64,000 nucleotides of DNA from Comamonas koreensis (GTDB taxonomy: Bacteria > Pseudomonadota > Gammaproteobacteria > Burkholderiales > Burkholderiaceae_C). Position 1 is the stretch's first letter. Each line of letters opens with the position of its first letter. The notes below the pieces were generated by a model. The model did not search any database and was not told the origin of the DNA. It saw only the letters and a list, made by a program, of their open reading frames with translations. Positions 8,943-17,311 of the stretch are shown one piece after another. Position numbers and translations under genes: made by a program. The stretch is taken from NCBI RefSeq assembly GCF_021026195.1, contig NZ_JAJNCT010000020.1, forward strand, positions 62,001 through 126,000, written 5' to 3'.

Positions 8943-9503
8943 TCAGCAGTTGTTGAAGATCACGTCATCGGTGCGCTTGATCTCGGCGGCACGCTGCTCT
9001 GCACTCTGGAACACCATCTCGCCATTTTCATTGGGTGCGCGCACGGCCTTGCCGGTGTCGTACATGGCCTTGGCCTGCTGGGCGCGTTTGCAGTTGTCCG
9101 CCTTGGCGGCTGCCTGCTTGGCTTTTTCAGCAGCTTCGGCATCGGCCTTCGCTTTGGCGTCGGCGGCCTTCTTGGCCTCCAGCTCCTTGTCCTTGCCGGT
9201 GGCGGCCTTGGCCGCAGCAGTGGGAGCCGGCGCCGCCGGTGCCGCTGCGCCATCGCTGGCCTCGCCATCCTGCGGGGCGGGGGCTACATCGCGCAGTGCA
9301 GGGCCGGTGCCCGAGGACTGCACGCCCTTGAGTGCGCCATAGCCCTTGGGGCGCTTGACGATGTTTTTCTCTGGCACGTCCAGCCCTGGTGGTCGATCGC
9401 TGAAGACCTTGCGGCCATCTTTGTCGATCCATTGCCACTGGGCCATGGCGGGAGCGCCAATGCCAAGGGCTACCGTGAGCAGGAGCAGCTTGATGAGTTT
9501 CAT
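8943..9503 (-). CDS. secreted DUF4124 domain protein
   Basis: 186-aa exported protein. Residues 1-21 (MKLIKLLLLTVALGIGAPAMA) are a signal peptide; the DUF4124 core follows immediately as QWQWIDKDGRKVFSDRPPG. The middle is a low-complexity Ala/Lys/Glu stretch predicted to be helical or coiled coil (KDKELEAKKAADAKAKAD), and the C-terminus has two cysteines (DNCKRAQ and VIFNNC). The function is unknown; DUF4124 proteins are periplasmic and common in Burkholderiales, where this gene often neighbours guaB as here. ATG 9503 is chosen for the intact signal peptide. Confidence 0.88.
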   Translation of the reverse strand: MKLIKLLLLTVALGIGAPAMAQWQWIDKDGRKVFSDRPPGLDVPEKNIVKRPKGYGALKGVQSSGTGPALRDVAPAPQDGEASDGAAAPAAPAPTAAAKAATGKDKELEAKKAADAKAKADAEAAEKAKQAAAKADNCKRAQQAKAMYDTGKAVRAPNENGEMVFQSAEQRAAEIKRTDDVIFNNC

Positions 9504-9596
9504 AGAAGGCGAGTGTAGCCTGCCGATTGTCAGTGGCCGATGAAGTTGTTGGTTAGAGATAACAACCTGGAGTTGAGGGGATGTCATAGGCATGCC

Positions 9597-9626
9597 CTGC
9601 AAGCTGCTTACAAAAGACGGTAGAAT
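9597..9626 (+). promoter_or_regulatory. candidate sigma-70 promoter of guaB
   Basis: TAGAAT at 9621-9626 is a good -10 hexamer, with a poor -35 (CTGCAA, 9597-9602) 18 bases upstream. It lies 22 bases before the guaB start. Position fits, but the -35 is weak. Confidence 0.4.
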
Positions 9627-9647
9627 CCTTTTTTTGGAGCCTTCACA

Positions 9648-11123
9648 ATGCGCCTGATCGGAAAAGCGCTCACCTTCGACGATGTGTTGCTGGTGCCCGC
9701 ATACTCCCAAGTCCTGCCCAAGGACGTCTCTCTCGCCACCCAATTTTCCCGCAATATCCGCCTGAACCTGCCCCTGGTGTCTGCCGCCATGGACACGGTG
9801 ACGGAAGCCAGACTGGCGATTGCCATCGCCCAAGAGGGCGGTATTGGTGTGATCCACAAGAACATGACCGCCGAGCAGCAGGCTGCCGAGGTCTCCAAGG
9901 TCAAGCGCCATGAATCGGGCGTCGTGCACGACCCGGTGGTCATCACGCCGGAGCACACTGTGCTGCAGATCATGCAGCTGTCCGACGAACGCGGCATCTC
10001 CGGCTTCCCCGTCTGCGACGGCGGCAAGGTGGTTGGTATCGTGACCAGCCGCGATCTGCGCTTCGAGACCCGCTACGACGTCAAGGCGCGCGACATCATG
10101 ACGCCGCGCGAGAAGCTGGTGACCGTCAACGAAAAAGACGACACCACGCCCGCCGCTGCCAAGGCCTTGCTCAACAAGCACAAGCTCGAGCGCATTCTGG
10201 TGGTGAACGATGCCTTTGAACTCAAGGGCCTGATCACCGTCAAGGACATCACCAAGCAAACCACCTTCCCCAATGCCGCCCGTGACCGTGCTGGCCGTCT
10301 GCGCGTCGCTGCAGCCGTGGGTGTGGGCGCTGGTACCGAAGAGCGTGTGGACCTGCTGGTCAAGGCCGGTGTGGACGCCCTCGTGGTGGACACCGCCCAC
10401 GGCCACAGCCGTGGCGTGATCGAGCGCGTGCGCTGGGTCAAGCAAAACTACCCCCAGGTCGATGTGATTGGCGGCAATATCGCCACCGGCGCAGCAGCGC
10501 TGGCGCTGGTCGAAGCGGGCGCTGATGCCGTCAAGGTCGGTATCGGCCCTGGCTCCATCTGCACCACCCGAATCGTGGCCGGTGTGGGCGTGCCCCAGAT
10601 CATGGCTGTCGACAGCGTGGCCCAGGCCCTGCAAGGCACCGGCGTGCCCTTGATCGCTGATGGCGGTATCCGCTTCTCTGGCGATATCTCCAAGGCACTG
10701 GCCGCTGGCGCATCCACCATCATGATGGGCGGCATGTTTGCGGGTACTGAAGAAGCCCCTGGCGAAGTGATCCTCTACCAAGGCCGCTCGTACAAGAGCT
10801 ACCGTGGCATGGGCTCGATCGGTGCGATGCAGCAAGGCTCGGCCGACCGTTACTTCCAGGAATCGAGCACCGGCAACCCCAATGCCGACAAGCTGGTGCC
10901 CGAGGGCATTGAAGGCCGCGTGCCTTACAAGGGCTCGATGGTTGCCATCGTCTACCAAATGGCAGGCGGCGTGCGCGCATCCATGGGCTACTGCGGTTGC
11001 GCATCGATTGCCGAGATGAACGAGAAGGCCGAGTTTGTGGAAATCACCGCAGCCGGCATCCGTGAATCGCACGTGCATGATGTGCAGATCACCAAGGAAG
11101 CGCCGAACTACCGCGCTGACTGA
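9648..11123 (+). CDS. guaB: IMP dehydrogenase
   Basis: 491-aa NAD-dependent IMP dehydrogenase, the committed step from IMP to XMP in GMP synthesis. The TIM barrel begins with [17 protein letters not shown], is interrupted by a CBS pair (about residues 90-205, with [21 protein letters not shown]), and contains the catalytic loop [15 protein letters not shown] with Cys305. The flap and C-terminus include [10 protein letters not shown] and the Arg-Tyr loop [11 protein letters not shown]. Length and architecture are complete. guaA lies 1.6 kb downstream, separated here by a DIP1984 gene and a toxin-antitoxin pair. Confidence 0.98.
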   Translation: MRLIGKALTFDDVLLVPAYSQVLPKDVSLATQFSRNIRLNLPLVSAAMDTVTEARLAIAIAQEGGIGVIHKNMTAEQQAAEVSKVKRHESGVVHDPVVITPEHTVLQIMQLSDERGISGFPVCDGGKVVGIVTSRDLRFETRYDVKARDIMTPREKLVTVNEKDDTTPAAAKALLNKHKLERILVVNDAFELKGLITVKDITKQTTFPNAARDRAGRLRVAAAVGVGAGTEERVDLLVKAGVDALVVDTAHGHSRGVIERVRWVKQNYPQVDVIGGNIATGAAALALVEAGADAVKVGIGPGSICTTRIVAGVGVPQIMAVDSVAQALQGTGVPLIADGGIRFSGDISKALAAGASTIMMGGMFAGTEEAPGEVILYQGRSYKSYRGMGSIGAMQQGSADRYFQESSTGNPNADKLVPEGIEGRVPYKGSMVAIVYQMAGGVRASMGYCGCASIAEMNEKAEFVEITAAGIRESHVHDVQITKEAPNYRAD

Positions 11124-11132
11124 TGGTCCTGA

Positions 11133-11161
11133 GAATGGCTGCCGCTGGCAGCCATTCTTTT
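11133..11161 (+). terminator. intrinsic terminator after guaB
   Basis: GAATGGCTGCC (11133-11143), loop GCT, GGCAGCCATTC (11147-11157), then TTTT. An 11-bp perfect stem directly after the guaB stop. It ends about 10 bases before the ribosome site of the next gene, so read-through would still be translated. Confidence 0.85.
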
Positions 11162-11182
11162 AACTCCTTCCAAGGAATGCCG

Positions 11183-11641
11183 ATGAAGCTTGCCGAAGCC
11201 CTGTTGCTCCGCGCCGACCACAAGAAAAAGCTGCTCTCCTTGCGCGAGCGCATTGCGCGCAATGCCATCGTGCAAGAGGGCGAGCAGCCCAAGGAGCGGG
11301 TCGAAGACCTGCTGGCCGAGGCCACCTCGACCTTGCTGGCGCAGCAGCAGCTGGTGCGCGCCATCAACACCGCCAATGAGACGGCCCGCCTGGCCGATGG
11401 CCGCTTACTGGCCGACATCTTGGCTGAGCGCGATACCCTCGTCGCCCAGCATTCGCTGCTGGTCGCCACCATCGCCGCCACGCACAAGGATGTGGACCGC
11501 TACAGCCAGCGCGAGATCAAATGGCTGCCGCAGATCAACGTGGCGAGCTTGCAAAAGCAGGCCGATGACCTGTCGCGCCGCATCCGCGAGAGCAATGTGG
11601 TGCTGCAATCGGCCAATTGGCAGGTCGATGTGGCGGCATAG
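11183..11641 (+). CDS. DIP1984 family protein
   Basis: 152-aa protein of the DIP1984/septicolysin-like family. It opens MKLAEALLLRADHKKKL and continues as long helices with QEGEQPKERVEDLL, NTANETARL and REIKWLPQINVASLQKQAD, all family-typical; coiled coil is likely. The molecular function is not established; the septicolysin name comes from one pore-forming relative and should not be taken as a function here. ATG 11183 has AAGGA 7 bases upstream. Confidence 0.85.
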   Translation: MKLAEALLLRADHKKKLLSLRERIARNAIVQEGEQPKERVEDLLAEATSTLLAQQQLVRAINTANETARLADGRLLADILAERDTLVAQHSLLVATIAATHKDVDRYSQREIKWLPQINVASLQKQADDLSRRIRESNVVLQSANWQVDVAA

Positions 11642-11954
11642 CCGTTCACCGACAACAAAGGATCACATCTATTTTTTTTGGAGCGCCACGGGCGAGTGCA
11701 AAGACCCCGGCCGGGAGCCAGGGGGTTGAAAACATACTGGGTCCCTCTGGATGCGCGGAGGGCAGCGCAAACGTGCTCAATACACGGCTTACCCATCAGC
11801 CCGTAACCACGCACTCGGTACCTTTGACAGCGTATACCTCACTACCTTGCACTGACGCGGCGCTCCTCCCTCTTGTGACAACAGCCCTTGCTGCGCTGTC
11901 GCGCCACAACAGGCCACAGCCAAAACCCCTTCAATTCTGGTCTGCTGGCATAAA
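11642..11954. other. noncoding gap, nothing recognised
   Basis: About 310 bases between the DIP1984 gene and the operator-like repeats of the toxin-antitoxin locus. No frame resembles a known protein, no tRNA cloverleaf and no strong terminator were seen. There is a T8 run at 11670-11677 without a convincing stem before it. Confidence 0.5.
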
Positions 11955-11955
11955 A

Positions 11956-12008
11956 CTGGTCTGAATGATAGAATCTGGTCTGAATTGATGTTCAGGCCAG
12001 ATTTTTTT
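11956..12008 (+). promoter_or_regulatory. repeat/palindrome operator candidate of the toxin-antitoxin locus
   Basis: CTGGTCTGAAT occurs at 11956-11966 and again at 11975-11985 (19-base period). The second copy forms an inverted pair with TTCAGGCCAG (11991-12000) across TTGATG, followed by T7. This could be an intrinsic terminator guarding the locus, or the autoregulatory operator that Phd/YefM antitoxins bind just before their own gene; the duplicated half-site favours the operator, the T-run the terminator. Confidence 0.55.
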
Positions 12009-12021
12009 GTCACCCACTTTC

Positions 12022-12282
12022 ATGCACAGCGTCGGTATCTACGAAGCCAAAACCCGTTTTTCTGCTCTGGTCGAGTTGGTCGAGCAGGGCGAGGAAGTGC
12101 GCATCACGCGCCACGGCAAAGAAGTGGTGCGCATGCTGCCGATGCGGCGCAAGCCGGTGATCACCGACGAACAGATTGCCCGTGAGCTGGCGCAGATCGA
12201 AGCCTTGCAGGCCAGCATCGCGCCGCCTCCCGAGGCAGATTCGGTGCCCCAGTTGCGCCGCCGCGGCAGGAGCGCTGCATGA
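12022..12282 (+). CDS. Phd/YefM-type antitoxin
   Basis: 86-aa type II antitoxin. The N-terminal DNA-binding fold is MHSVGIYEAKTRFSALVELV followed by EQGEEVRITRHGKEVVRMLPM, the classic Phd/YefM layout (YEAKTRFS and the ITRHGK strand). The C-terminal part is charged then proline-rich, likely the disordered toxin-neutralising segment. Its stop overlaps the toxin start by 4 bases (ATGA), so the pair is cotranslated. It likely binds the repeats at 11956-12000. ATG 12022 is preferred over an in-frame TTG at 12007. Confidence 0.92.
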   Translation: MHSVGIYEAKTRFSALVELVEQGEEVRITRHGKEVVRMLPMRRKPVITDEQIARELAQIEALQASIAPPPEADSVPQLRRRGRSAA

Positions 12283-12725
12283 GCGCCGCCTTCAGCGCCT
12301 TTGTGCTCGATGCCTCGGTCACCGCAGCCTGGCTGCTTCCCGAGGCGGCGAGCAGCCATACCCAGCGCCTCTATGCCCGCATTCGCCGCCATGAGGTGGA
12401 CCCGCAAGCGCCCAACCTCTGGTTCTGGGAATGCAGCAACTTGGTCGCTACCGGTGCCAACAGCGGCCGTATTCCGCTGAGCAGTGTTGAAGGCCTCTGG
12501 GGCGTGCTTGATGCCATACGCCACCGGGTAGAGCTGCATGAGCTGGCACCCGCCCAGCACAAGGCCGTGCTGGATGTGGCCCTGGCCACTGGCCTGCCGG
12601 TCTACGATGCCGCCTACCTGTGGCTGGCGCAGTCGCTGCGCCTGCCGCTGGCCAGTTTTGATGCCGCGCAAGTGGCTGCAGCGCGTCAATGCGGAATCAC
12701 CGTGCTGGCCGCCGACGATTTTTGA
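12279..12725 (+). CDS. VapC-type PIN domain toxin
   Basis: 148-aa PIN-domain ribonuclease toxin. The four acidic metal ligands are visible: Asp11 in VLDASVTAAW, Glu51 in WFWECSNL, Asp110 in PVYDAAYLWLA and Asp128 in ASFDAAQ. VapC toxins cut structured RNA such as initiator tRNA or rRNA, but the target here is unknown. It is coupled to the Phd-like antitoxin by the overlap at 12279. The module sits between the otherwise neighbouring guaB and guaA, 45 bases before guaA. Confidence 0.92.
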   Translation: MSAAFSAFVLDASVTAAWLLPEAASSHTQRLYARIRRHEVDPQAPNLWFWECSNLVATGANSGRIPLSSVEGLWGVLDAIRHRVELHELAPAQHKAVLDVALATGLPVYDAAYLWLAQSLRLPLASFDAAQVAAARQCGITVLAADDF

Positions 12726-12770
12726 CCTGTCCAACCCGTTTTTTCTCCATCCAAACCCAACGATCCTGCT

Positions 12771-14387
12771 ATGCAACACGACAAGATCCTCATCCTTGAC
12801 TTTGGCTCCCAAGTCACCCAACTGATCGCCCGCCGCGTGCGCGAAGCCCATGTCTACTGCGAAGTGCATCCCTGCGATGTGAGCAGCGACTGGGTGCGCG
12901 AGTTTGCCGCTGACGGCAAGCTCAAGGGCGTGATCCTGTCCGGCAGCCATGCCAGCGTCTACGAAGTGGACGACCGCGCACCGGATGCCGTGTTCGAGCT
13001 GGGCATTCCCGTGCTGGGCATCTGCTACGGCATGCAGACCATGGCCACCCAGCTGGGCGGCAAGGTCGAAGGCTCCAACAGCCGCGAGTTTGGCTATGCC
13101 GAAGTGCGCGCCCATGGCCACACCGAACTGCTCAAGGGCATCGAGGACTTCGTCACCCCCGAAGGCCACGGCATGCTCAAGGTCTGGATGAGCCACGGCG
13201 ACAAGGTCACCGAGCTGCCACCAGGCTTCAAGGTCATGGCATCGACGCCATCCTGCCCGATCGCCGGCATGGCCGATGAAGCCCGCCGCTACTACGCGGT
13301 GCAGTTCCACCCCGAGGTAACGCACACCGTGCAAGGCCAGGCCTTGCTCAACCGCTTCGTGCTCGACATCTGCGCCACCCAGGCCGACTGGATCATGGGC
13401 GACTACATCGAAGAAGCGGTGGCCAAGATCCGCGAGCAGGTCGGTGACGAAGAGGTGATTCTGGGCCTGTCCGGCGGTGTGGATTCGTCCGTCGCTGCCG
13501 CGCTGATCCACCGCGCCATTGGCGACCAGCTGACCTGCGTGTTTGTGGACCACGGCCTGCTGCGCCTCAACGAAGGCGACATGGTCATGGAGATGTTCGA
13601 AGGCAAGCTCCATGCCAAGGTCATCCGCGTGGATGCCTCGGACCTGTTCCTGGGCAAGCTCGCCGGTGTGAGCGATCCTGAAGCCAAGCGCAAGATCATC
13701 GGCGGCCTGTTTGTCGACGTGTTCAAGGCCGAAGCTGCCAAGCTCAAGGCTGGCGACGGCGGCCACAAGGGCGCCACCTTCCTGGCCCAGGGCACCATCT
13801 ACCCCGACGTGATCGAGTCGGGCGGTGCCAAGAGCAAGAAGGCCGTCACCATCAAGAGCCACCACAACGTGGGCGGCCTGCCAGAGCAACTGGGCCTGAA
13901 GCTGCTCGAGCCGCTGCGTGACCTGTTCAAGGACGAAGTGCGCGAGTTGGGCGTGGCCCTGGGCCTGCCCCGTGGCATGGTCTACCGCCATCCGTTCCCC
14001 GGCCCGGGCCTGGGTGTGCGTATCCTCGGTGAAGTGAAAAAGGAATACGCCGACCTGCTGCGCCGCGCCGACGCCATCTTCATCGAAGAGCTGAACAACT
14101 GGGTGGACGACGCCACCGGCAAGACCTGGTACGACCTGACCAGCCAGGCCTTCACCGTCTTCCTGCCGGTCAAGAGCGTAGGCGTCATGGGCGATGGCCG
14201 CACGTACGACTACGTCGTGGCGCTGCGCGCCGTGCAGACCAGTGACTTCATGACCGCCGACTGGGCCGAACTGCCTTATGGCCTGCTCAAGCGCGTGTCG
14301 AACCGGATCATCAATGAAGTGCGCGGGATCAATCGCGTTACTTATGATGTGTCGAGCAAGCCGCCTGCGACGATCGAGTGGGAGTGA
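12771..14387 (+). CDS. guaA: GMP synthase (glutamine-hydrolysing)
   Basis: 538-aa enzyme converting XMP to GMP. The N-terminal class I amidotransferase has the nucleophile in [11 protein letters not shown] and the His/Glu pair in [12 protein letters not shown]. The ATP pyrophosphatase domain carries the PP-loop [16 protein letters not shown], followed by [13 protein letters not shown], and the C-terminal dimerisation domain ends in the conserved [11 protein letters not shown]. Slightly longer than the E. coli enzyme because of an insertion around [18 protein letters not shown]. The 3' end of guaA is a known integration target for genomic islands, and accessory genes do follow here, though no integrase was seen. 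Confidence 0.98.
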   Translation: MQHDKILILDFGSQVTQLIARRVREAHVYCEVHPCDVSSDWVREFAADGKLKGVILSGSHASVYEVDDRAPDAVFELGIPVLGICYGMQTMATQLGGKVEGSNSREFGYAEVRAHGHTELLKGIEDFVTPEGHGMLKVWMSHGDKVTELPPGFKVMASTPSCPIAGMADEARRYYAVQFHPEVTHTVQGQALLNRFVLDICATQADWIMGDYIEEAVAKIREQVGDEEVILGLSGGVDSSVAAALIHRAIGDQLTCVFVDHGLLRLNEGDMVMEMFEGKLHAKVIRVDASDLFLGKLAGVSDPEAKRKIIGGLFVDVFKAEAAKLKAGDGGHKGATFLAQGTIYPDVIESGGAKSKKAVTIKSHHNVGGLPEQLGLKLLEPLRDLFKDEVRELGVALGLPRGMVYRHPFPGPGLGVRILGEVKKEYADLLRRADAIFIEELNNWVDDATGKTWYDLTSQAFTVFLPVKSVGVMGDGRTYDYVVALRAVQTSDFMTADWAELPYGLLKRVSNRIINEVRGINRVTYDVSSKPPATIEWE

Positions 14388-14436
14388 AACAGCATCGTCT
14401 CACGCTGCGTCAAACAGGCTTGAAAACACGGAAATT

Positions 14437-14503
14437 CCAAATGCAATAAAGGCTTAGGCGTCTCTGGGTGTCTCACCCAGTTTGCCTAAGCCTGCGCATT
14501 TGG
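14437..14503. repeat. large three-part inverted repeat after guaA
   Basis: Three nested arms pair: CCAAATGC (14437-14444) with GCATTTGG (14496-14503), AGGCTTAGGC (14450-14459) with GCCTAAGCCT (14484-14493), and CTGGGT (14464-14469) with ACCCAG (14475-14480). It could act as a terminator for guaA, but its size, its lack of a T-run, and its position at the exact break of a LysR gene remnant also suit a recombination scar or mobile-element end. Confidence 0.7.
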
Positions 14504-14991
14504 CGGTTGACGTGACGCTGTCTTTTGCGGCGGAAAATCACATGAGATGCTTTGGCAAGCAATGCAGCCGCGTCGAGCGCAGCGGCGCACTCCTGTGGGA
14601 AGAAGCGCTGGTTTGGGTTTACGCAGCGGATCAGCCCTTGGCTGCCGGCGAACCCCTGCCGCTGGCTGTCTTCCCCGAGCCGTGCGTGTACCGCGAGTCG
14701 GCAGTCGCTGCGCTGGGTCGGACGGATCGCGCCTGGCGAATCGTGTTCGAGAGCAGCAGTATGGCTGGCTGCCTTTCGGCGGCGCGTGCAGGCTTTGCGG
14801 TCACCGTCATCGCCGACAGCCAGCGTATCGAAGGCTTGCGTGTGCTGGATCGCGACGATGGCCTGCCCGAGCTGCCGATGGCGCGCTTCTATGCCTTTGC
14901 GGGCAAGGACAGCCCTGCCGGATCGTCACTGATCGAGGCCGCGCGGCGTGCTGGCCAGAGCCGGTTTGCTTCGCGTGGGCTTCGGGACTGA
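14482..14991 (+). pseudogene. C-terminal remnant of a LysR-family regulator
   Basis: The reading frame gives only the distal effector-binding domain of a LysR-type regulator: EEALVWVYAADQPLAAGE, then PLAVFPEPCVYRESAVAAL, WRIVFESSSMAGCLSAARAG and FAVTVIADSQRIEGLRVLD, all characteristic of LysR subdomain II. The N-terminal helix-turn-helix and first subdomain (about 150-170 residues) are missing, and no start codon with a ribosome site precedes the recognisable part. Homology begins immediately after the inverted repeat at 14437-14503. Best read as a truncated, non-functional gene. Confidence 0.75.
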
Positions 14992-15160
14992 TGAACGCGG
15001 AGGCGGCCTCAGCGCGCCGCGATTGCCCTGCTGTGCCAAGCCGATAACCTCGGCCAATCCTTTCAGAGGGGGGGCAGTCCCGGGTAAAGGCCAGAGGCCT
15101 GCAGCCTACGGTAGCCGTCGCATCGGTGGCCGGACTCAAAGATACCGGGAAGCGGCACAG

Positions 15161-15919
15161 TCAGTGCCAATACCCGGAGACACCATCCCACAGCAGCTTA
15201 GCCGCTGTGAGCACCAGCAAGCCATAGCAGGCCTTGTACAGCTGGCGCTGATCCAAGCTGGCATGCAGACGCCAGCCGAGCCGCACCCCTGCGGGAATCG
15301 CTGGGAGACAGATCGCCATCAGGATCCAGACATTGCGCGCTGGCGGAGCTATGGCCAGCCATGGCACAGCTTTGATGAGGTTGCCCACCGTGAAGAATAT
15401 GCTGGTGGTGCCCGCGTAGACCTGCGTGCTCAGCCCCAGCGGCAGCAGGTACATGGCCAGGGGAGGCCCGCCTGAATGCGCAACCATGGTCGTGATACCC
15501 GACGCCACGCCGGCCGCCACGGCCTTGGGCGATGAGCGTGGCTGCACCACGACCGTGCCACCGCGCAGAAACCAGAGTCCCACAAAGACCAGCGTGATGA
15601 TGGCCATCAGGATGGCGATCGCGCGGTGATCCAGCATCTGGAACAGCAGATAGCCAGTCCCGATACCGGCCACCAGCCCCGGTACCAGCATCAGCAGATC
15701 GGGCTTTGACCAGGTAGACGGCTTCCAGTAGCGCAGGCCGTACAGATCCATCGCGATGAACAGCGGCGCCAGCAGGCCGCCTGCCATGACTGGATCCATC
15801 ACAAGCGACAGCAAGGGGATACCGATGATGGCAAAGCCGCCGCCAAACGCGCCTTTCATGAAGCAGATCAAAAAGACACCGGCAAAGCTGACGAGGATGG
15901 TGGTGGCAGTGAGTTCCAT
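15161..15919 (-). CDS. TSUP family (TauE/SafE) membrane transporter
   Basis: 252-aa integral membrane protein with about 7-8 hydrophobic segments and the TauE/SafE layout: a first repeat near FLICFMKGAFGGGFAIIGIPLLS and a second near ASGITTMVAHSGGPPLAMYLLPLGL (quoted in parts: GAFGGGFAIIGIPLLS, MVAHSGGPPLAMYLLP). The family exports sulfite, sulfoacetate or other small anions. It is divergent from a MocR-type regulator with 60 bases between starts, so the regulator is the likely controller of this gene. Confidence 0.9.
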   Translation of the reverse strand: MELTATTILVSFAGVFLICFMKGAFGGGFAIIGIPLLSLVMDPVMAGGLLAPLFIAMDLYGLRYWKPSTWSKPDLLMLVPGLVAGIGTGYLLFQMLDHRAIAILMAIITLVFVGLWFLRGGTVVVQPRSSPKAVAAGVASGITTMVAHSGGPPLAMYLLPLGLSTQVYAGTTSIFFTVGNLIKAVPWLAIAPPARNVWILMAICLPAIPAGVRLGWRLHASLDQRQLYKACYGLLVLTAAKLLWDGVSGYWH

Positions 15920-15937
15920 GCCGGCATCCTAGGGATA

Positions 15938-15974
15938 ATTGTCAGTACAATCAAATTATTGTCATAGATACAAT
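15938..15974. promoter_or_regulatory. paired MocR operator candidate
   Basis: Two inverted boxes ATTGT-N4-ACAAT (15938-15951) and ATTGT-N7-ACAAT (15958-15974) whose left arms are exactly 20 bases apart. They fill the 60-base divergent space between the TSUP exporter and the MocR gene; the second box ends 5 bases before the regulator start. MocR/PdxR proteins bind such direct-repeat arrays as dimers, so autoregulation and exporter control are likely. Confidence 0.7.
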
Positions 15975-15979
15975 TTCGT

Positions 15980-17311
15980 ATGCCGCAAGCGCGCTACAAG
16001 CAACTGGTGGACCGGCTTGCTGACGACATCCGGCAAGGGCGGTTGAGGCCCGGAACGGTGCTGCCACCCCATCGCAAGCTGGCGGCTGTGGAGGGCATTT
16101 CCCTGGCTACGGCGACGCGCGTCTATGCCGAACTACAGGCCATGGGGCTGGTCGCTGGTGAGGTGGGCCGCGGCACCTTTGTTCGCGAGCCCATCTCCAT
16201 GGGTGGGGAGGTTGCGATGCATGCGGCCAGCGACGATCTGGTGGATCTGACGTTCAACTATCCAGCCTTGCCCACGCAGACGGAGATGTTGCGCACGGCG
16301 CTCAAGCAGCTTGCCTCGGCAGGTGAATTGGAGTCGGTTCTGCGCTACCAGCCGCACGGAGGCCGTCCCCACGAGCGGGCCATCGTGGCCGAGCACCTGA
16401 AGAGCCGAGGCCTGTTGGTGTCTGCCGATGCCGTGCTCATCGTCAGTGGTGCCATCCACGGGCTCGCCACGGCGGCCATGTCCTTGCTGCAACCGGGCGA
16501 CGTGGTGGCCGTGGATGCCTTGAGCTACCCCGGCATCAAGGTCGTGGCCGAGCAGTGTCGGCTGGAACTGGTTGCCATCCCGCTAAGCGGCGCTGGCCCC
16601 GACCTGGATGCACTGCAAGCGTTGTGCCGTACCCGGAAGGTGCGTGCGATGTACTGCATGCCCACGCTGCATAACCCATTGGGTTGGGTCATGACGGTGA
16701 ATCAGCGTCTGGCGCTGATAGAAGTGGCCCGGCGCCATGGCCTGCTGCTGCTGGAGGACGGCACCTATGCCTTTCTGGAAAAGCAGGCGCCACCACCGCT
16801 GGCTGCGATGGCGCCCGACATAACCGTCTACGTCTCCAGCCTGTCCAAGAGCGTGGCGGCAGGCTTGCGTTTCGGATTCATATGCGCGCCCGTTGCCTTC
16901 GTTCCCAGGATCAGCCGCGCCATACGTGCCACGGTCTGGAATACGCCCACTCTCGTGACTTCTCTGTGCTGCAACTGGTTGCAGGACGGCACCGTGGCGC
17001 GGCTGGAGCAGGAAAAGCGCCGCGATGCCGGCGCGCGTCAGGCCATCGCGGCCAAGGCGCTCGCAGGATTGAGGACCATCCGCCATCCGGCGTCGTACTT
17101 TGTCTGGCTGCCCATGCCTGATGAAGTGCGGGCGGATGCCGTTGCCATGCGGCTTGAACGCGAAGGCATCTTGGTATCGACTGCAGCGCCCTATGCCGTG
17201 GGGGGCCAGCCTCCGCATGCCATTCGGCTGGCCCTGGGCTCCATCTCCCATGCCAGGCTGAAGCTGGCCTTGGAGGCCGTTGCCCGTGCAGTGGCCAGTC
17301 TCAGCTATTAG
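15980..17311 (+). CDS. MocR/PdxR-type regulator (GntR winged helix fused to aminotransferase)
   Basis: 443-aa chimera. Residues 1-70 form a GntR winged helix (RLADDIRQGRLRPGTVLPPHRKLA and the wing GEVGRGTFVRE). Residues 80-443 are a fold-type I aminotransferase domain with LLLEDGTYAFLE and the PLP lysine in YVSSLSKSVAAGLRFGFI. MocR proteins regulate PLP, GABA, taurine or other amino-group metabolism. Its divergent neighbour is a TauE/SafE exporter, which points to an organosulfonate or amino acid signal, but the effector cannot be read. The stop overlaps by 4 bases with the convergent GlxA-type gene. Confidence 0.92.
   Translation: MPQARYKQLVDRLADDIRQGRLRPGTVLPPHRKLAAVEGISLATATRVYAELQAMGLVAGEVGRGTFVREPISMGGEVAMHAASDDLVDLTFNYPALPTQTEMLRTALKQLASAGELESVLRYQPHGGRPHERAIVAEHLKSRGLLVSADAVLIVSGAIHGLATAAMSLLQPGDVVAVDALSYPGIKVVAEQCRLELVAIPLSGAGPDLDALQALCRTRKVRAMYCMPTLHNPLGWVMTVNQRLALIEVARRHGLLLLEDGTYAFLEKQAPPPLAAMAPDITVYVSSLSKSVAAGLRFGFICAPVAFVPRISRAIRATVWNTPTLVTSLCCNWLQDGTVARLEQEKRRDAGARQAIAAKALAGLRTIRHPASYFVWLPMPDEVRADAVAMRLEREGILVSTAAPYAVGGQPPHAIRLALGSISHARLKLALEAVARAVASLSY

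Noticed and set aside
8943..11078. A 700-residue open frame on the minus strand covering guaB
   Set aside because: Only its last part (8943-9503) is a real gene; the rest is antisense to guaB, rich in His/Gly/Asp as expected from a high-GC shadow frame, and has no family resemblance.
14360..14400. An island attachment site at the 3' end of guaA
   Set aside because: guaA ends are known integration sites, but no second copy of the guaA end sequence in a suitable place and no integrase gene were found in the window.
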